Assembly: GCA_025463555.1 (NCBI GenBank) | Contig: JAODAS010000204.1 | Span: 1-32,126 of the forward strand | Source: Schumannella sp. | GTDB taxonomy: Bacteria; Actinomycetota; Actinomycetes; Actinomycetales; Microbacteriaceae | Direction: 5' to 3' | Length of the DNA stretch: 32,126 bases | Shown: piece after piece, positions 7,795 to 13,840 of the stretch | Numbering within the stretch: the stretch's first letter is position 1 | Layout: each line of letters begins with the position of its first letter | Program-made: the position numbers and the translations under genes | Notes under the pieces: model-generated | Seen by the model: the letters and a program-made list of their open reading frames with translations, nothing else | Databases searched by the model: none | What the model was told of the DNA's origin: nothing

Positions 7795-8000
7795 CGCAGG
7801 CGGAGCATCCTCGACACCGGCTCGACGAGGTGATGCACCACCCGGTGCGATTCTCGATCGTCGCCACGCTCGCGGCCGCCGACGAGGCGGAGTTCGCTTT
7901 CGTACGGGACGCCGTGCAGGTCAGCGACTCGGTGCTCAGCAAGCAGGTCGCGTATTCTGAGCGGAACCGCATTCAACCCGACTCGTGGCATCGCGTGTAA
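7791..8000 (+). pseudogene. Truncated winged-helix (MarR/HTH_34-like) transcriptional regulator
   Basis: The GTG at 7791 opens VTQAEHPRHRLDEVMHHPVR, then FSIVATLAAADEAEFAFVRD and VQVSDSVLSKQV. This is the first half of the small winged-helix family with the pattern D-x-V-I-H-x-P-V-R-x-x-I-x-x-x-L and S-D-S-x-L-S-K-x. Intact members continue with S-x-L-E-x-A-G-Y and a basic wing. Here the match stops at about 7950 and is replaced by an unrelated 19-residue tail (AYSERNRIQPDSWHRV at its end) before the stop at 8000. Recognition helix residues are mostly present but the wing is missing, so DNA binding is doubtful. A deletion joining the gene to the promoter region of the next gene is the simplest cause. 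Confidence 0.72.
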
Positions 8001-8001
8001 T
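7972..8001 (+). promoter_or_regulatory. Candidate promoter for the DUF4190-like gene
   Basis: TTCAAC (7972-7977), an 18-bp spacer and TGTAAT (7996-8001) form a plausible sigma-A promoter. The -10 matches TATAAT at five of six positions and the -35 is weak. It lies inside the non-homologous tail of the truncated regulator, 31 bp before the next start codon. This fits the idea that the junction near 7950 brought in a promoter segment. Confidence 0.35.
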
Positions 8002-8032
8002 CGGGTGCCGCAAACGAGTACGGACCCGATTC

Positions 8033-8314
8033 ATGCCAGGAGAAGAATCCCCGCGAGCGCGGGGCAATGGGGCCGGCGTGTACGCGCTGGTGTTCGGTCT
8101 CGCCGCCGTTGTGTGCGTGTTCATTCCGATTGTGGGTGACTACATCGCCGCGCCGTTGGCAGTCTTCGCCATTGCGTTGGGATTCGTCGGAATCCGGCGG
8201 CACGAGACAGGCCGGGCGACCGGGCCGGCTTCAGCGATCATCGGGGCGCTGCTCGGTGCCGCTTCCGCCGCTGTCACTTTCATGATGTACGCGGCAACGC
8301 ATCTAGCCGGATAG
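8033..8314 (+). CDS. DUF4190-like small membrane protein
   Basis: A 93-aa protein with a short polar N-terminus (MPGEESPRARGNGAG), then two helices, VYALVFGLAAVVCVFIPIVG and YIAAPLAVFAIALGFVGIRR. A G-R-A-T-G-P-A-S-A-I-I-G-A-L-L-G segment leads into a third helix. The helix-VGIRR-TGR-helix pattern is that of DUF4190 proteins, whose role is unknown. I use ATG 8033, since the longer in-frame reading from GTG 7985 overlaps the preceding pseudogene and adds basic residues. No strong ribosome site is visible. It converges on the AlkD gene with only 10 bp between the stops. Confidence 0.62.
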   Translation: MPGEESPRARGNGAGVYALVFGLAAVVCVFIPIVGDYIAAPLAVFAIALGFVGIRRHETGRATGPASAIIGALLGAASAAVTFMMYAATHLAG

Positions 8315-8324
8315 TCGCGAGCTG

Positions 8325-9008
8325 TCAGGCGTGCTGTCGGTTCACCATCTCGGTGATCCAGATGGGCGCGAACGGTGAGGTGCAGTTCGGGGGAGTCGGG
8401 TAATCCTTGAGCACCTCCAGGCGCTCACCAATGTCGATGGCTCGAGCGCGGTGCTCGGCGTGCTCGATACCGATCTGGGCCAGGCAATTGTTCATCGCCC
8501 ACTGCAGGCGATCCGGGGCATCCTTCATCTCCGCCTCGATGATGTCGAGCAGTCCGGGGAGGTCGAGGCCCCCGGGCCTCTTCGCTACGCGTTCGGTGGT
8601 CAGGGCCCAGCCGGCACTCGCGACCACCGGGTCCGGATCGGCGAACCAGGCCAAGCGCAATTCCTCGGCGTGCGGGCTCTTCTTCACGACATAGTTCACG
8701 AGCCAGTCGTGCACCTTCGGAGTGCGCGCCTGCCGCAACATGACATCCAGCTCATCACCCTCGAACGCGCTCGGACGGCAGATCAGGGTCGCCACCAGTC
8801 GTGCCGGGGTGTCACCGGTCTCCCACAGCTGGCGTGCAAGTTCCTGCTGGGTCTTCAGCCGCGTGGCGACCGCGCGCAGCTTGCCGAGGTTCACCCCGTG
8901 GTCGTCACCGTGCCTGGCGTTCACCTCGTGGATCTTCGGGTCTTCGAGTGCGGCCAGCTCGGCCATCACCTCGGCCACCGTCGTCCCGGTCACCGTCGTC
9001 TGGGCCAC
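8325..9008 (-). CDS. AlkD-type DNA alkylation repair protein (HEAT-like repeats)
   Basis: A 227-aa soluble alpha-helical protein. Diagnostic segments are ELAALEDPKIHEVNARHGDD, NLGKLRAVATRLKTQQELAR, LWETGDTPARLVATLICRPS, VHDWLVNYVVKK, a W-A-L-T-T-E-R segment and a final RLQWAMNNCLAQIGIEH block. This order matches the PF08713/AlkD-like superfamily, in which HEAT-like repeats wrap DNA and some members remove N3- or N7-alkylated bases. Whether this member is an active glycosylase cannot be judged. The start is GTG 9008 with AGGAGG five bases upstream; the longer reading to 9104 is unlikely. The stretch encoding ELAALEDPK-HEVN (8919-8967) recurs as a gene relic at 12506-12556. Confidence 0.82.
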   Translation of the reverse strand: MAQTTVTGTTVAEVMAELAALEDPKIHEVNARHGDDHGVNLGKLRAVATRLKTQQELARQLWETGDTPARLVATLICRPSAFEGDELDVMLRQARTPKVHDWLVNYVVKKSPHAEELRLAWFADPDPVVASAGWALTTERVAKRPGGLDLPGLLDIIEAEMKDAPDRLQWAMNNCLAQIGIEHAEHRARAIDIGERLEVLKDYPTPPNCTSPFAPIWITEMVNRQHA

Positions 9009-9079
9009 GTCAGCCTCCTGTCCATCGCGTGTGGGATTCAGCCTACGACGAAGGTCCGGCCTCTGGCGTGGACCGCGTC

Positions 9080-9112
9080 GCGGGCGGCCGCGATGAATGG
9101 GCAACCGCCCGC
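9080..9112 (-). terminator. GC hairpin downstream of the ABC permease gene
   Basis: GCGGGCGG (9080-9087) is exactly complementary to CCGCCCGC (9105-9112), with a 17-base loop. It lies in the 126-bp gap between the permease stop (9135) and the AlkD start (9008), both on the minus strand. No T-tract follows, so it is only a candidate end for the ABC operon transcript. Confidence 0.35.
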
Positions 9113-9134
9113 AACTGTCGGGTGCAACCGGGGT

Positions 9135-9974
9135 TCAGCGCACCGATTTCCGCTCGTAGATCGCCATCGACCAGGCGTACCCGCCGACCGCGATCACAAC
9201 GGCCCAGCCGATCGCGAGCCAGGCGTTCCAGCCGAGCGGTGTTCCGAGCAGGAGACCGCGGACGGTCTCGATGAACGGGGTGAACGGTTGGTACTGTGCG
9301 AACCACTGGAGCCACTCCGGCATCGACGCGGTCGGTACGAAGCCGCTGCCGAGCATCGGGAGGATGGTCAGCAGGAGGGGCCAGTTGCTGGCCGTCTCGA
9401 CCGACTTCGCCTGTATTCCCATGGCGACGCCAAGCCAGCTGATCGCGTACGCGATGAGCACGATCAGGCCAGCCACAGCGATCCACTCGACCGGTCCCGC
9501 CGTCGGGCGGAACCCGACCAGCAGGCCGACCCCCAGCACGAGCGCGACGGCGATCAGCGCCTGGATGGTGTTGCCGAGCACGTGCCCGGCGAGCACCGAG
9601 GCCCGCGAGATCGCCATCGTGCGGAACCGTGCCGTGATGCCCTCGGTCATGTCCATCGAGACCGTGGTCGCGGTGCCGCCGGCGCTGCCCGCGATGGTGA
9701 TCAGCAGAATGCCCGGAATCACGTACGCGAGGTACGCGTCCCGCCCGCCGGCGGGGTCCACCCCGGGCAGGCCGGCCCCGAGCGTGCCGCCGAAGACGAA
9801 CACGAACAGCAGCAGGATCACGACCGGGCCCAGGATGGTGAACACCGACAGGCCGGGGTAGCGGATCATGTGCAGCAGGTTGCGGCGCAGCATCGTGATC
9901 GCGTCGGCGACAACGTGCGACTCCCGACGGGTGCCCGTGGCCGTCTGGCGCTGGGCGGTGATGGTGGTGGTCAT
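9135..9974 (-). CDS. ABC-2 type exporter permease (DrrB-like)
   Basis: A 279-aa permease with about six membrane helices. It has the typical N-terminal segment (ADAITMLRRNLLHMIRYPGL) and a first helix (FTILGPVVILLLFVFVFGG). The extracytoplasmic loop leads to YLAYVIPGILLI, then the cytoplasmic MDMTEGITARFRTMAISRAS motif of the ABC-2/DrrB family. The conserved late motif MLGSGFVPTASMPEWLQWFA and PFTPFIETVRGLLLG complete the pattern. It should form the channel of an efflux pump for a hydrophobic drug, lipid or peptide; the substrate is unknown. Its ATG overlaps the ATPase stop as ATGA, and AAGGGA lies nine bases upstream. Confidence 0.9.
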   Translation of the reverse strand: MTTTITAQRQTATGTRRESHVVADAITMLRRNLLHMIRYPGLSVFTILGPVVILLLFVFVFGGTLGAGLPGVDPAGGRDAYLAYVIPGILLITIAGSAGGTATTVSMDMTEGITARFRTMAISRASVLAGHVLGNTIQALIAVALVLGVGLLVGFRPTAGPVEWIAVAGLIVLIAYAISWLGVAMGIQAKSVETASNWPLLLTILPMLGSGFVPTASMPEWLQWFAQYQPFTPFIETVRGLLLGTPLGWNAWLAIGWAVVIAVGGYAWSMAIYERKSVR

Positions 9975-10933
9975 GATTCGATTCCCTTCGTGTCGACCCG
10001 GCCGGACTGATCCTTCTTGCCGGTCAGGGCGAAGAACACGTCATCGAGATCGGGGGTGTGGATGCTGAGGTCGTCGACCTCGAGGCCTGCCACATCGAGG
10101 CGCTCCAGCACGGTGCGCAGCGCGCCCACGCCGCCGTCACTCGGTACGGTGAGCGCGAGCGCATCGTCGTCGCGAGCGGACTCGTCGAGCAGGCGCGATG
10201 CGGCGTCGAGCGCCGCGCCATCTGCGAACCGGAGCCGGATGTGCCCGCCGGGAACGAGGCGCTTGAGCTCGTCCGACGTTCCCTCGGCGACGATACGGCC
10301 GCCGTCGAGTACCGCGATGCGGTCTGCGAGCTCGTCCGCCTCGTCGAGGTACTGGGTGGTCAGCAGCACGGTCGTGCCCTCCGCGACGAGATCGCGCACG
10401 ATGTCCCACATCGTGTGGCGGCTACGCGGGTCTAGGCCCGTGGTGGGCTCGTCGAGGAAGATCACGCTGGGCGTCGAGACCAGGGTCATTGCCAGATCGA
10501 GGCGGCGCTTCATCCCGCCGGAGTAGGTGGCGAGTGGCTTGCGGGCGGCCTCGACGAGGTCGAACTGCTCGAGCAACTCGGCCACCCGTGCCTTCGAGCG
10601 CTTCTCACCGAGGTGGCGCAGCCGGGCCATCAGCAGGAGATTCTCCTCGCCGGTGAGCAGGCCGTCGACCGCGGAGAACTGGCCGGTCAGGCCGATCACC
10701 GCACGCACGCCGTCCGGATCGCGAACTACGTCGCATCCGTTCACGGATGCCGTGCCGCCGTCGGGCCGCACGAGCGTGGACAGGATGTGCACGGTCGTCG
10801 TCTTGCCGGCGCCGTTGGGGCCGAGAAGCGCAGTGACCGTGCCCGCGTCCACGGTGAGGTCGATGCCGTCGAGCACGACCTTCTTGCCGTAGGACTTGCG
10901 AAGTCCGTGAACTTCGATCGATGGGGTGTTCAT
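9971..10933 (-). CDS. ABC exporter ATP-binding protein (DrrA-like)
   Basis: A 320-aa ATPase starting MNTPSIEVHGLRKSYGKKVV. It has Walker A LLGPNGAGKTTT, the Q-loop LTGQFSAVD, signature YSGGMKRRLDLAM, Walker B VIFLDEPTTGLDPRSR and the switch region VLLTTQYLDEADELADRI. The C-terminal extension of about 90 residues is as in daunorubicin-type DrrA proteins. It powers the permease encoded next to it. I chose ATG 10933, with AGAAAGG ten bases upstream; the much longer reading to 11443 is an antisense-like extension through the DUF4097 gene. It belongs to the RHH, DUF4097, ATPase, permease operon. Confidence 0.92.
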   Translation of the reverse strand: MNTPSIEVHGLRKSYGKKVVLDGIDLTVDAGTVTALLGPNGAGKTTTVHILSTLVRPDGGTASVNGCDVVRDPDGVRAVIGLTGQFSAVDGLLTGEENLLLMARLRHLGEKRSKARVAELLEQFDLVEAARKPLATYSGGMKRRLDLAMTLVSTPSVIFLDEPTTGLDPRSRHTMWDIVRDLVAEGTTVLLTTQYLDEADELADRIAVLDGGRIVAEGTSDELKRLVPGGHIRLRFADGAALDAASRLLDESARDDDALALTVPSDGGVGALRTVLERLDVAGLEVDDLSIHTPDLDDVFFALTGKKDQSGRVDTKGIES

Positions 10934-10953
10934 GCGTTTCGTACCTTTCTGTC

Positions 10954-10982
10954 GGTGTGCTGAATCTGTTGGTGTGCTGAAT
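10954..10982. repeat. 12-bp direct repeat before the ABC ATPase gene
   Basis: GGTGTGCTGAAT occurs at 10954-10965 and 10971-10982, 17 bp apart start to start, between the DUF4097 stop and the ATPase start. The first ten bases occur a third time at 11907-11916, in the gap between the RHH gene and the DUF4097 gene. All three copies lie in gaps of the same operon. On the transcribed strand they read TCAGCACACC. Their role is unknown; slippage or an RNA or protein binding site are possible. Confidence 0.6.
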
Positions 10983-10985
10983 TCA

Positions 10986-11828
10986 TCAGGCGCGTCGGAC
11001 GTTGATGTCGCCGAACTGCGTGCGCGCACGGATCGCGACGGTGTTCTCAGACGCATCGGGAACGCTGTCACCGTCGAGTTCGTTGCGCACACGCCCGTCC
11101 TTCGACGACAGGTCGAGCCAGGCGGGGACGCCGGGGCGCACGCCGATCGTGACCTGGCCGAAGCCGCTCTCGACCTGGACAGAACCGCTCGAGATCTCTC
11201 GAAGCTGGATGCTGCCGTATGCGGTCTTCGCCGCAACAGAGGCGAGCGCCTTCGTGATCTCGAGGTCGCCGTAGGAGAGCTTCGCGTCGAGGTCGCCGCC
11301 GGACTCCCCGACCGTGATGCTGCCGTGCGACGATTTGAGGATCGCGTCGCCGGTGACGGTGCCGACTCGGATCTGTCCGTGGTCGGCCGTGATCTCGATG
11401 CCGCCCTCGGCGGTACCCACGGTCGCGTTGCCGTGCGACGCACGCAACCACAGATCGCCCGTGGCGTCGACCTCTACGGCACCAGTCGAGGCTTTGATGC
11501 GGGTGGCGCCAAGGCGACCCACGGTGCGCACGCCGCCGACCGAGATCTCGGCGGTGAGCCGCGACCCCGTCGGCAGCTCGATCTTCAGGTCGACAGATTC
11601 GGTAGGGCCGATGACGCTGAAGCGGGGCTTGGGGCCGGTGACCGTGAGGCGCTGGCCGTCGAAGTCGACTTTGGTCTCCTCCGCGCCTCGGCGGTCGACC
11701 GCCTTCGTCGGGTTGGTGGGCGACACGGTAACGATCGTGTCCGCACGGTCGCTGGCGAAGACCTCGATGACCCCAACCGGTAGGTTGATGGCGAGGTCGA
11801 TGGGGGTGGGGGTGGTGAAGGTGGGCAT
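10986..11828 (-). CDS. DUF4097 beta-strand-repeat protein
   Basis: A 280-aa protein with no signal peptide or membrane helix. It starts MPTFTTPTPIDLAINLPVGV and then alternates short strands and G-[DN] turns, such as LSYGDLEIT, SSHGSITVGES, ADHGQIRVGTV and TAYGSIQLREI. This is the right-handed beta-helix-like DUF4097 pattern. In actinomycetes such genes often sit with ABC exporters, but their role is not established; a scaffold or sensor is a guess. The start at 11828 has only a modest GGAC site. It lies 93 bp after the RHH gene and 52 bp before the ATPase gene in the same direction. Confidence 0.82.
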   Translation of the reverse strand: MPTFTTPTPIDLAINLPVGVIEVFASDRADTIVTVSPTNPTKAVDRRGAEETKVDFDGQRLTVTGPKPRFSVIGPTESVDLKIELPTGSRLTAEISVGGVRTVGRLGATRIKASTGAVEVDATGDLWLRASHGNATVGTAEGGIEITADHGQIRVGTVTGDAILKSSHGSITVGESGGDLDAKLSYGDLEITKALASVAAKTAYGSIQLREISSGSVQVESGFGQVTIGVRPGVPAWLDLSSKDGRVRNELDGDSVPDASENTVAIRARTQFGDINVRRA

Positions 11829-11921
11829 GCTGAAGGTCCGTTTCTCTGGGGTTGCTTGTATGGGCGCAGTCGTCCGACCCCGCGGGTGCGCGTGGCTGGT
11901 GGATGTGGTGTGCTGAGCGGG

Positions 11922-12410
11922 TTAGCGCGCCCAGCCGGCGAAGTTGTCGCCGGTACGCAGCGTTCGCTGCGCGGATCGTCGTTGCTTGGGTTGTAAGGCG
12001 GCCGCGATCGCACGGACCAGCCAGGTGTTGACGGACAGGCCATCGGCCGCCGCCGCGTCGTCAACTCGGGCCTTCAGGGCGTCCGGTAGACGAAGAGTCG
12101 TGCGCGAGGTGCTCGCGTCGTCGAGGTCGACGGATGCAGCGGGCAGGTCGTCGGTGTCGGCCTCGGTGTTCGGCTGGGTGACGACGAACTCGACCTCGCG
12201 TCCGCGCAGGCGCATGTCGACGGAACCGGGTGCGAGGTCACGGGTGATCTCGCCAACCGCAGCCGACAGCGCGTCGAGCAGCACGAGCCGCGTCGCGGCA
12301 TCCAGTCCCGCGGCGAGGCGCTCAGCGACGGCGCGAGTGTCCTCCGCGCCGTTCGCCGCGGCATCCACTAGCTGGCGCTGCAAGTCGGTGACGTACTGTC
12401 CAAGTTCCAT
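11922..12410 (-). CDS. Ribbon-helix-helix protein (HicB/Arc-like), probable autoregulator of the ABC operon
   Basis: A 162-aa protein with two parts. The N-terminal part (MELGQYVTDLQRQLVDAAAN onward) is helical and acidic. The C-terminal part has a ribbon-helix-helix motif, RTTLRLPDALKARVDDAAAA followed by DGLSVNTWLVRAIAAAL, at about residues 103-140, and a basic tail. Such proteins are often labelled HicB-family antitoxins, but no HicA-like toxin gene is adjacent. Instead it heads the DUF4097/DrrA/DrrB operon, suggesting that it represses this operon. I favour the ATG at 12410 over 12419, because the predicted transcription start lies within a few bases of it and no ribosome site is present, as in leaderless actinobacterial mRNAs. 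Confidence 0.8.
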   Translation of the reverse strand: MELGQYVTDLQRQLVDAAANGAEDTRAVAERLAAGLDAATRLVLLDALSAAVGEITRDLAPGSVDMRLRGREVEFVVTQPNTEADTDDLPAASVDLDDASTSRTTLRLPDALKARVDDAAAADGLSVNTWLVRAIAAALQPKQRRSAQRTLRTGDNFAGWAR

Positions 12411-12417
12411 GTGCACC

Positions 12418-12461
12418 ATAGTGACACCATCGTGGTGTCATGTCAAGCCACAGTGGTGTCA
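12418..12461 (-). promoter_or_regulatory. Promoter with two operator copies upstream of the RHH/ABC operon
   Basis: On the minus strand TTGACA (12446-12441) is a perfect -35. A 17-bp spacer leads to a weak -10, CACTAT (12423-12418). TGACACCA-N3-TGGTGTCA (12422-12440) is a perfect 8-bp inverted repeat covering the spacer and overlapping the -10 by two bases. A second copy with one perfect arm (TGGTGTCA, 12454-12461) and one degenerate arm (TCAAGCCA, 12443-12450) is centred 21 bp away, two helical turns, and covers the -35. This suits cooperative binding of RHH dimers. The predicted start of transcription falls at or next to the ATG at 12410. Confidence 0.7.
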
Positions 12462-12505
12462 TCTTGCTGCCGGTTCACGCTCACCGACTGCAAGCGATCC
12501 GGGGA

Positions 12506-12556
12506 GTTCACCTCGTGGGTCTTCGGATCCTCGAGCGCGGCGAGCTCGGCGATCAG
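12506..12556 (-). pseudogene. Relic of a second AlkD-type repair gene
   Basis: Read on the minus strand, this 51-bp stretch encodes LIAELAALEDPKTHEVN, close to MAELAALEDPKIHEVN in the AlkD gene at 8325-9008. The DNA also aligns with 8919-8967 at most positions. The similarity stops on both sides: downstream the frame runs SPDRLQSV and then into unrelated sequence. It ends two bases from the azoreductase stop codon. It is the debris of a duplicated or recombined gene, not a functional one. Confidence 0.7.
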
Positions 12557-12557
12557 G

Positions 12558-13223
12558 CTAGGCCGCGTCGGCCTCTTTGAGCCTCTCGGCTAGGGCCTTG
12601 CCGCATTCGGCGGCCGTGGCGTGTGCGCGCTCGAGGTTCTGGGCTGCCATTTCACGGAGTTCGGCAAGCGCAGGATTGACGTTCGCGGCGGTCAGTTCCA
12701 CCTCGACGACCTTGAGATCCAACCCCCAGATCTTTCCCAAGATCAGCTTCAGCCACTCCGTCGCGTGGTCCCAGCCTTCACGAGGGGTGCCCGGGCCGTA
12801 CGTACCACCGCGGGCGATCACCAGGAAGGCCGGCTTTCCCGCGATCGGGTTGGCAGACCTGGGGGAGAAGCGCGGGTCGGCAATGAGCACGTCGATCCAC
12901 GCTTTCGCATGGGGCGGCACTCCGAAGTTATACATCGGGATCGCGAAAATGAAAGCGTCGGCCCGGGACAGTTCGTCTCCAAGGTCAGCGGCCAGCGCCA
13001 GCGCCTCGTGCTGTCCAGCGGTCCTTTCGGCGTCTGCGGTGTGGGACCCGGCCAATGCGTCCGCCCATACTGTCGATGGAAGCGGCCTGCTACCGACGTC
13101 TGTCCGGATGACTTGTGTCTCTGGGGCGGCCGCGAGCAGCGCGGATTCCAGGCTGTCGGCGACCGCCCGGGTAACCGAGCCCTCGTAACGGATGCTTGCG
13201 TCAAGCCGAAAGATTGTAGTCAC
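12558..13223 (-). CDS. FMN-dependent NAD(P)H azoreductase/quinone reductase-like flavoprotein
   Basis: A 221-aa flavodoxin-like enzyme. It starts VTTIFRLDASIRYEGSVTRA, with the phosphate-binding loop S-I-R-x-x-G-S-V-T. The middle has ADAFIFAIPMYNFGVPPHAK followed by AWIDVLI, the FMN-binding P-M-Y-N-F-x-x-P motif of AzoR-type enzymes. RGGTYGPG is the second flavin contact. The enzyme should transfer two electrons from NAD(P)H to quinones or azo compounds. The GTG at 13223 is the start, since the longer reading runs into the HxlR gene. No strong ribosome site is visible. It is divergent from the HxlR regulator at 13335, a pairing typical of quinone- or electrophile-responsive detoxification. 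Confidence 0.87.
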   Translation of the reverse strand: MTTIFRLDASIRYEGSVTRAVADSLESALLAAAPETQVIRTDVGSRPLPSTVWADALAGSHTADAERTAGQHEALALAADLGDELSRADAFIFAIPMYNFGVPPHAKAWIDVLIADPRFSPRSANPIAGKPAFLVIARGGTYGPGTPREGWDHATEWLKLILGKIWGLDLKVVEVELTAANVNPALAELREMAAQNLERAHATAAECGKALAERLKEADAA

Positions 13224-13246
13224 GGAATGGGCCCCCGATAGTTGAT

Positions 13247-13281
13247 ACTTACTGTTAGTGCGTTGCCCATCATCAGTTAGT
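13247..13281. promoter_or_regulatory. Candidate HxlR operator between azoreductase and regulator genes
   Basis: ACTTACTGTTAGT (13247-13259) fits the dyad ACTNACNGTNAGT, with five of six possible pairs symmetric. GTTAGT recurs at 13276-13281, 22 bp from the first GTTAGT, about two helical turns. Both lie in the 111-bp divergent intergenic region, close to where the azoreductase promoter should be. HxlR-family sites often have this kind of ACT/AGT symmetry. Confidence 0.45.
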
Positions 13282-13334
13282 TTTGCGACGCTTACAAAAG
13301 GCACAATCGTGTTCGTTGAAACGGAGAGGTCTAC

Positions 13335-13799
13335 ATGGCGACCCGAACACCGGCATTTGAGTCGAACGCAGCCGAGCACAGTCGCGCTGGGATGTCCGAG
13401 TATGAGAGCGCGTGCACGGCGGGCGGCCGTGGTGAGGCAATCCGTAGTGTGCTCGGCCATATCGGCGACAAATGGACCTTGCTGATCGTCGGCGCACTTT
13501 CCGCGGGACACCGATTGCGGTTCACGGAGCTCCAACGGCACATACCCGGCATCTCGCAGCGGATGCTGACGGTAACCCTCCGTCACCTGGAGCGCGACGG
13601 TCTGGTGCGTCGCACGATGCACGCCGAAGTCCCGCCCCGAGTCGAGTACGAGCTCACGAGCATCGGCAGAACTCTCATCGAACCGGCTCGTGAGCTGAGT
13701 CGCTGGGCCGTGAACAGCTACACGACCATCCTCGACAGCCGTGAGCAGTTTGACGCCGCTGGCGCGAAACCGAAGCGACGCGAAGGTCGGAAGGACTGA
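13335..13799 (+). CDS. HxlR family transcriptional regulator with a single cysteine
   Basis: A 154-aa winged-helix regulator. After a 25-residue N-terminal tail comes ESACTAGGRGEAIRSVLGHI, then GDKWTLLIVGALSAGHRLRF, TELQRHIPGISQRMLTVTLR and HLERDGLVRRT, the full HxlR helix-turn-helix and wing. The only cysteine (Cys27) is at the position used for thiol sensing in YodB/HypR-type relatives. A redox or quinone-sensing repressor is therefore likely, though this is inference. GGAGAGG before ATG 13335 gives a good ribosome site. Its basic C-terminal tail (PKRREGRKD) is unusual. It probably controls the divergent azoreductase gene and itself. Confidence 0.9.
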   Translation: MATRTPAFESNAAEHSRAGMSEYESACTAGGRGEAIRSVLGHIGDKWTLLIVGALSAGHRLRFTELQRHIPGISQRMLTVTLRHLERDGLVRRTMHAEVPPRVEYELTSIGRTLIEPARELSRWAVNSYTTILDSREQFDAAGAKPKRREGRKD

Positions 13800-13835
13800 G
13801 CGATGTGGGCCGCGAGGTGACCGGCCCACATCGCT
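13799..13835. terminator. Bidirectional terminator between convergent HxlR and DUF916 genes
   Basis: AGCGATGTGGGCCG (13799-13812) and its exact reverse complement (13822-13835) enclose a nine-base loop. The stem begins on the last base of the HxlR stop codon and ends five bases before the DUF916 stop (13841). A perfect 14-bp GC-rich stem in a convergent gap is what is expected of a shared terminator, though T-tracts are lacking on both sides. Confidence 0.65.
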
Positions 13836-13840
13836 ACGCG

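Noticed and set aside
8451-10010. A 519-codon open frame on the plus strand.
   Set aside because: It is antisense to the AlkD and ABC permease genes and is rich in Arg, Asp and His without domain features.
11922-12410. A HicAB toxin-antitoxin pair.
   Set aside because: Only the HicB-like RHH protein is present; no small HicA-like double-stranded-RNA-binding protein is encoded on either side.
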